NCBI RefSeq assembly: GCF_031143425.1
Contig: NC_090445.1
Coordinates: 1,574,340,049 to 1,574,404,048, forward strand
DNA length: 64,000 bases
Source: Pleurodeles waltl
Taxonomy: Eukaryota > Chordata > Amphibia > Caudata > Salamandridae
Direction: 5' to 3'
Part shown: one piece after another, positions 58,101 to 64,000 of the stretch
How the letters are laid out: every line of letters starts with the position of its first letter
Position numbering within the stretch: position 1 is the stretch's first letter
Position numbers and translations under genes: made by a program
The notes under the pieces: model-generated
Database searches by the model: none
What the model was told of the DNA's origin: nothing
What the model saw: the letters and a program-made list of their open reading frames with translations, nothing else

Positions 58101-58731
58101 GGGCAATAGCTGAACTTAACTGTACACTTTTTAAGTAAAGTAGAGGCAATGGATGTCTTCCAAGATTTGTTGATTGTGGATTTAGAAAGAAAGGGATTCC
58201 AAATTTAAGAAAGAGATGATACAATGGAGTCAGTGGAGTCAGGGGTAAATTTTAAAGAATTTTACTGGACAGTAATCAAGATGAGAAGCTAAGGAGCTGG
58301 ATAGCACATTAGAGAAAATACGGTTTTCGGATAATGGTCAAATGATGAAAGGCAGTTAAACTAGAGGGCCTTGGGGAGCTGACCTAATATAACAGGGGAT
58401 GAACAAGTATTGGTGAATGAGAAGCAAATCAGTTCCACCTTAGAATGAAAGAACTTAGACATATCTTAACATAAAGCTTCCTAAGGAAGGATCAGAGGAT
58501 TGGTGCATTTGCGTTACTACTTTAATTAATTATTTTGAATCCTCCTTTAGATATATTGAAGGCAGAGAGGATACAATTAGAAAACAAGGCAGAATACACT
58601 TGAAAACTACTGCTTTATGTTGATTGTGAGCAGTAACACAAGTAAGAACAGAGGAGAGGCAAAAGATTTTTCACCAGTAGTGCACAGCATATTTACATTT
58701 TAGTTTACGTTTTTTCAGATTATCATTCTAG
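55155..58731. other. intron sequence, probably old repeats
   Basis: G/T-rich stretches (about 55440-57030) of the kind left by antisense retroelements, but no domain can be named. No supported gene, RNA or clear element ends. Confidence 0.4.
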
Positions 58732-59746
58732 GGGGTTGTTAGACCTGACAGCCTTAGGGTGGTCACCCCTAACTTTTTGCCTGCCTCCCTCCACTTTTTG
58801 GACACTGTTTTTGCTGGCTTTTAGACTCTGCGCACTTTACCACTGCTAACCAGTGCTAAAGTGCATATGCTTTCTCCCTTTAAACATGGTAACCTTGGAT
58901 CACACCAAATTGGACTATTTGATTTACTTGTAAGACCCTTTTAGAGTGCACTATATGTGCCCAGGGCCTGTAGATTAAATGCTACTAGTGGGCCTGCAGC
59001 ACTGGTTTTGCCACCCACTTTAGTAGCCCCTTTACCTTGACTCAGTCCTGCCATTGCAAGGCCTGTGTGTGCAGTTTCACTGTCACCTCGACTTGGCATT
59101 TAAAAGTACTTGCCAAGCCTAAAACTCCCCTTTTTCTACATATAAACCACCCCTAATGTCTGCCCTAGGTAACCCCAAGAGGAGGGTGCTGTGTGGGTAA
59201 AAGACAGGACATGTACCTGTGTAGTTTACATGTCCTGGTAGTGTAAAATTCCTAAATTCGTTTTTACACTACTGTGAGGCCTGCTCCCTTCATAGGTTAA
59301 CATTGGGGCTGCCCTCATACATTATTGAAGTGGTAACTACTGATCTGAAAGGAGTAGGAAGGTCATATTTAGTATGGCCAGAATGGTAATACAAAATCCT
59401 GCTGACTGGTGAAGTTGGATTTAATATTACTATTCTAGAAATGCCACTTTTAGAAAGTGAGCATTTCTTTGCACTTTAATCTTTCTGTGCCTTACAATCC
59501 AATCTATGCCTTAGTTGACAGCTCCTTGTGCATTCACACCCCAAACACAGGGTACTCAGCCTCACTTGCATACATCTGCATTTTGAATGGGTCTTCCTGG
59601 GCTGGGAGGGTGGAAGGCCTGCTCTCACACAAAGGACTACCACACCCCCTAATGGGACGTTGGCAGACAGGATTGAACTGAAAGGGGACCTGGTGCACTT
59701 CTAAGCCACTCTTTGAAGTCTCCCCCACTTCAAAGGTACATTTGGG

Positions 59747-59753
59747 TATAAAA
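59747..59753 (+). promoter_or_regulatory. TATA box of solo LTR copy 2
   Basis: TATAAAA in the context TTTGGGTATAAAACAGGG, at the position homologous to 2528-2535 in copy 1. Confidence 0.55.
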
Positions 59754-60024
59754 CAGGGCCTCTGCCCTACCACCAGAGACACTTGCTGGAGAAGAAACCT
59801 GAACCAGAACCTGCACCCTGACAAGAAGAACTCCCTGGCTGCCTAAAGGACTCACCTGACTGCTTTCTACAAAGGACTGCTGCCTTGCTGTTGCCCTGCT
59901 GTCTTGCTGAACTCTTGCCTTGCTGCAGAAGTGCTCTCCAAGAGCTTGCCTCCTGTTCCCTGAAGTCTCAGGACCAAAAAGACTTCTCTCTTGCAACTGG
60001 ACTCCTTGTGCAGAGAAAAGATTT

Positions 60025-60425
60025 GACGCACACTTTTCTCCGCAGTGAAAAATTCACTGCACGCTGGACTGGAAAGACGCCGCTTGATCCAGCCAGGAAA
60101 AGATCAACGCAACGTCTGCGGTGCGACCGGAACTTCGACACACGGCCCGCCTGGACAACGCCGCCTGACTTCCAGAGAGGAAATCGACGCAGCGCCTGTC
60201 GTGAGGGAGAAAATTCCACGCACAGCCCACCGGAACGACGCGCAGCCGGACTACAAGCCCAGGATTCCACGCACAGACCCCGGGGCGTCTGAAAACCCTG
60301 CGACCCACAGAGGAGACCTGTCCACGCGCCGGAAATCGACGCAACAGCTTCCCCGCGTGAAAAATAATGACGCAAGTCCGTGTGTGAAGGGGCGAAACCG
60401 ACGCACACACCATTTTCCACGCATC
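60025..60425 (+). repeat. degenerate GACGCA/CACGCA tract in LTR copy 2
   Basis: At least a dozen GACGCA, CACGCA or AACGCA motifs with ~20-40-bp spacing; GC- and CpG-rich. CpG density is higher than in copy 1, where several sites read TG or CA, as expected if copy 1 is older and has lost CpGs. Confidence 0.55.
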
Positions 60426-60838
60426 TCCTCCTTTGCGGCCCTTTGCAGAGATTTTTCACTCCAAACCAGGTACTTTGTGCTTGAAAGAGACTTTGTTTGC
60501 TTTTTAAAGACTTAAGACGCTTCATATCACTTTTCAGTGATATCTCTACAATTTCTTATTGCAGCTTTCATCGCTTTGACCTGCAAATATCCAGATAAAT
60601 ATTATATATTTTTCTAAACACTGTGTGGTGTATTTTTATGGTGTTATTGTATGATTTATTGCACAAATACTTTACACATTGCCTTCTAAGTTAAGCCTGA
60701 CTGCTCAGTGCCAAGCTACCAGAGGGTGGGCACAGGATAATTTGGGTTGTGTGTGACTTACCCTGCCTAGAGTGAGGGTCCTTGCTTGGACAGGGGGCAA
60801 CCTGACTGCCAACCAAAGACCCCATTTCTAACAGGGGT

Positions 60839-62423
60839 AATTGCAGGATCTCTCTGTAAAGACTTGCACATGGGCAGTGGAGCCGAAGTGAGCCACTAAA
60901 AAAAAGTATTAAAGGCTGCATCAAAATCTGCCAAAAGAGAAGCCAGATGGACTAAACACCAAGGAACAAATATGCATGTTACTATAGTCTATAATCCTTA
61001 AACCGGAGCTCTAGAGGAGGATGGGCTAGTAAAATTGCCACAAATAAAGATAAAAATAGTGTGCTCTGACAATGGCATAGAAGAAATTTAGAGGGCTTTG
61101 TTGGTAGTAAATGGTCCAATATATGCTCACCTTAGTGAATGGGTTCTATCAGCGTCTGTCGTATTCCTAAAGTAGCACATGCTTTGAACAGATTAGAGTT
61201 TGTGTGGAATTAAGTATGTATACCTAAGCTAGCATCAACAACTATTCATTTATATTGAAATTATAGAAAAGGAAATACATTTTTGGGTGTGGCTTAAGCC
61301 AGCTGTATTTAAACATTACATAAATAACATCTAGATAGATAGATAGACAGAAAATTACATAAATAACATCTAGATAGACAGACAGACATACAGCATGGGA
61401 TATTGGGTCAGCCCACTTTAGCCATTGGCTCGCTTGCACTTTGAGTAATGTCATTTTGCTTCATCACATGTGCCCATCACCTAACCAATGAGCAATTCAG
61501 TGCCAGGGCTGGTGGGTGAATACTTTGCACATGCTTTTCTCTCTCCATTCTTTATCGTTTTCTTGACTATTTCTATTACACCTTAGCATCAATTAGACAT
61601 TGTACAGAGTTGAACCACAGTGTAAAACTTTACACAATATTTAGTCTGTTACCACAGAATACAGTGTAACATGGAACCTAATGCCTATTAAAGGGCACAA
61701 GTGGTGTAGCTTAACAGTAGGATCATCATGGGCAGCTGGGCAGCAAGCGGCTTATGTTTCAAGTCTGGAATAGTAGGATGTAGTCATACTTTTTATGTAA
61801 TGGATCAAACTGCTACTGAGGGGATTTACTATGAAACACTGGTAGGCCGGATTAGTGTTCGGGAGTTAGAAGTGATGTCTAACATGAGCTGTGGCCATTC
61901 TTTATCCTTTTTAGGTTGAGCATAGCAGCGCGCAGGTGCTGCTTTTCCAACGTGTTGTTATCTATGTGGGCTTTTAACCACGCCCACCTCATGCCCCTCA
62001 CGTTCACATGTTTGTGGGCTTGCCTTTCAGAAATATTTTGATGACATTGGTAAATGCTTTACGTTTGTCCCAGCTTCGGATGGTTTTGTGACCGTCTTAG
62101 GATCTGGCCCTGTTACATGGATAATTGCATTTTTGCCATTATGTTTGACTGCAAGCGAACTTCTTTTTCTTTTTGTGTCTCTCCTTCGTGCTCACACACA
62201 TGTCAGCTGTGGCTCTTTGATTTGACTTGCTTATGTCAACTGTTTTACTTTTCATTTTCAATTTATGTGGCAAGAAAAGTCCAGTTAGCAATTTACATGG
62301 CTAATACCTCTAACGCAAGCAAACGGGAGGCCCATTGCATTGCAAATGCTTGTTATCTTTTAGTCATTATTATGTTGTTGACCTACGTCTGGAAGACACA
62401 GTTATTCAAAACCGATAGTACAT
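60839..62423. other. intron sequence, no gene
   Basis: Contains a GATA/GACA simple repeat (61331-61390). Otherwise nothing recognised up to the left edge of DIRS copy C. Confidence 0.5.
61331..61390. repeat. GATA/GACA microsatellite with local duplication
   Basis: CTAGATAGATAGATAGACAG, then CTAGATAGACAGACAGACAT, each preceded by ATTACATAAATAACAT; a ~40-bp unit was duplicated together with its tetranucleotide run. Confidence 0.8.
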
Positions 62424-64000
62424 GTTCGATGGCATCTGTCGCTGTAGATACGCATGTTCTGCAATAGCTCGCCATCTGGTGTTGGGCCGGAGTGTTACAA
62501 GTTGTTTTTCTTCGAAGAAGTCTTTCGAGTCACGGGACCGAGTGACTCCTCCTTTTGTCTCCATTGCGCATGGGCGTCGACTCCATCCTCGATTGTTTTT
62601 TTTCCGCCATCGGGTTCGGACGTGTTCCTGTCGCTCCGAGTTTCGGAACAGAAAAAATAGTTAATTTCGGAAGATTTTCGTCGGTATTGTTGCGTTCGGG
62701 ATCGGCATACTTACATTCAACACCGCATCGAAGATCGAAGAGCTCCGGTGCCCTTCGGGGTAATTTTTCGATCCTCCGTCGGGGCCTGGTCGGCCCGACC
62801 GCGTGCTGAAGAACGCCGATGGAACGGACCCCGTTCCGTTTCTGCCCCAAATGCCACAATAAATACCCCTACACAGACCAACACTTGGTCTGCAACCTGT
62901 GCCTGTCACCTGAGCACAGCGAAGACACCTGCGAGGCCTGTCGTGCGTTCCGGTCCCGAAAAACACTCCGAGACCGTCGAGCCAGAAGACTTCAAATGGC
63001 GTCCGCACCGACAGCCCGACGGGAGTTCGAGGAACAGGAAGAGGAAGGTACCTTCTCGATCCAAGACTCAGACTCCGAAGGATTCGACGATACACAAACC
63101 GTGAGTAAGACGTCGAAAACCACACAAAGAAACATTTACAAGGCCCAGGGGACGCCACTGCCACCAGGCCATGGCTCAACCCATAAAATCGGTGACCGAC
63201 CGTCGGCACCGAAAAAGGCCCAAACAGTGCCGAGATCGTCCGACTCCGGTCGAGACACCGGCACGCAGCCTTCTTGGGACCGAGAAAGTGCTGGAGACAA
63301 GCCTCGACACCGAGATGCCGGTGTGGACACGGCTCGACGCCGAGACAGCGGCACCGAAACAGATCGACGCCGAGAGGTTTCGGCCCCGAAAAGGAAAAAA
63401 GTCACCTCGGAGCCGAAAAAACACGCAGACACAGTTTCGACGCCGAAACAAACTGCAAGCGACCCAGCTTCAGGCTCTTATACAGAAGAGCACTCGCTAA
63501 CCTCCCAAATGCAGAAGCATAGGTTTGAGGAAGAGCTACAAGCAACTGATGCGGACCATACGCAAAAGCGTATCTTCATTCAGCAGGGGACAGGAAAAAT
63601 AAGCACCCTTCCCCCCATTAGGAGAAAGAAAAGGTTGGAGTTCCAGACGGAACAAGCACCACAACCAAAAGTGGTGAAAAGAGTTACACCACCACCCTCT
63701 CCTCCGCCCGTGATTAACGTTTCACCAGCACAAACGCCATCACACTCCCCAGCTCACACCACCATGAGCCAGGGTGACCAAGACCAGGACGCATGGGACC
63801 TATACGACGCCCCAGTGTCAGATAACAGCCCAGAGGCATACCCTACAAAACCATCTCCACCAGAAGACAGCACCGCGTACTCTCAGGTGGTGGCTAGAGC
63901 AGCACAATTTCACAACGTAAGCCTCCACTCAGAACAGGTCGAGGATGATTTCCTGTTCAACACACTCTCCTCCACCCACAGCTCCTACCAAAGCCTGCCT
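62424..64000 (+). mobile_element. DIRS-type retrotransposon, copy C (5' part, runs off the window)
   Basis: Starts GTTCGATGGCATCTGTCGC and has the same left terminal repeat as copy B (CTCGCCATCTGGTGTTGGG, GAGTCACGGGACCGAGTGAC, CATGGGCGTCGACTCCATCC). Its gag frame is open to the window end. It belongs to the same subfamily as B by terminal repeat and gag sequence. Confidence 0.9.
62819..64000 (+). CDS. DIRS gag-like protein (ORF1), copy C, partial
   Basis: Open for 394 codons from the conserved ATG (MERTPFRFC) to the end of the window without a stop. The cysteine array CPKCHNKYPY, CNLCLSPEH, CEAC is intact. The charged middle again has an Arg/Asp/Glu tract with repeated RHRD/RRRD phrases, and the conserved core begins (DDFLFNTLSSTHSSYQSLP). 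Length of the variable tract differs from A and B. The rest of the element should lie to the right. Confidence 0.85.
   Translation, partial: MERTPFRFCPKCHNKYPYTDQHLVCNLCLSPEHSEDTCEACRAFRSRKTLRDRRARRLQMASAPTARREFEEQEEEGTFSIQDSDSEGFDDTQTVSKTSKTTQRNIYKAQGTPLPPGHGSTHKIGDRPSAPKKAQTVPRSSDSGRDTGTQPSWDRESAGDKPRHRDAGVDTARRRDSGTETDRRREVSAPKRKKVTSEPKKHADTVSTPKQTASDPASGSYTEEHSLTSQMQKHRFEEELQATDADHTQKRIFIQQGTGKISTLPPIRRKKRLEFQTEQAPQPKVVKRVTPPPSPPPVINVSPAQTPSHSPAHTTMSQGDQDQDAWDLYDAPVSDNSPEAYPTKPSPPEDSTAYSQVVARAAQFHNVSLHSEQVEDDFLFNTLSSTHSSYQSLP

Larger units (their letters stand above)
58737..60833 (+). mobile_element. solo LTR, copy 2 (2.1 kb)
   Basis: Starts TGTTAGACCTGACAGCC and ends CCCATTTCTAACA, as copy 1 does, and is flanked by its own perfect 5-bp duplication GGGGT (58732-58736 and 60834-60838). 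The two copies align along their whole length (for example GACACTGTTTTTGCTGG near the start, GACTGCTCAGTGCCAAGCTA near the end) with many substitutions. Different duplications prove independent insertions. TATA box at 59747-59753. Confidence 0.85.

Noticed and set aside
61331..61390. CRISPR-like spaced repeats
   Set aside because: It is a tetranucleotide microsatellite with a local duplication in a vertebrate genome; no CRISPR arrays are expected or seen.
55155..64000. Search for the last NDOR1 exon(s)
   Set aside because: Candidate acceptors such as GCCTTTCAG near 62030 are not followed by the expected C-terminal reductase sequence.
1..64000. tRNA, rRNA or snRNA genes
   Set aside because: No cloverleaf with A and B boxes or other RNA gene signature was recognised by eye on either strand; a tRNAscan/Infernal run would be decisive.

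Overview
The window looks like salamander (caudate amphibian, probably a newt) nuclear DNA. It holds five exons of one vertebrate gene, NDOR1, spread over more than 42 kb, with introns stuffed with DIRS tyrosine-recombinase retrotransposons, Penelope-like elements (PLEs), solo LTRs and MITEs. Host coding sequence is only about 0.7 kb. The organism assignment is inference from this repeat mix and from the intron sizes.

Host gene. NDOR1 (NADPH-dependent diflavin oxidoreductase 1) runs on the + strand. Exons are at 12705-12925, 33357-33464, 46105-46219, 47213-47359 and 55036-55154, all with GT/AG borders and compatible phases. They cover the end of the FAD/connecting region and most of the FAD- and NADPH-binding half. 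The FMN domain and the last ~80 residues were not found.

Layout. 1-12.7 kb: a 2.1-kb solo LTR (1503-3577), a decayed DIRS fragment, an L1/Tx1-like LINE fragment and a hAT MITE. 12.7-33.4 kb (20.4-kb intron): two PLE 3' ends that converge on a (TA)n tract, an apparently intact DIRS element (copy A, 18563-24396), another hAT MITE and two decayed PLE coding regions on the minus strand. 33.5-46.1 kb (12.6-kb intron): a second intact DIRS element (copy B, 39511-45395) inside a MITE-like repeat. 47.4-64 kb: a decayed DIRS (51.2-53.3 kb), an antisense LINE fragment, a second copy of the solo LTR (58737-60833) and the 5' part of a third DIRS (copy C, from 62424).

How the parts work. DIRS copies A and B each carry gag-like, RT/RNase H/methylase-like and tyrosine recombinase reading frames. 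They end in inverted terminal repeats and have an internal complementary region that copies both outer edges, the arrangement used to make a circular intermediate for recombinase-mediated integration. PLEs encode an RT joined to a GIY-YIG endonuclease; here they are broken, but two 3' tails keep hammerhead-ribozyme-like motifs. All DIRS copies, young and old, lie in the sense orientation of NDOR1; the recognisable PLE coding regions at 25-30 kb are antisense.
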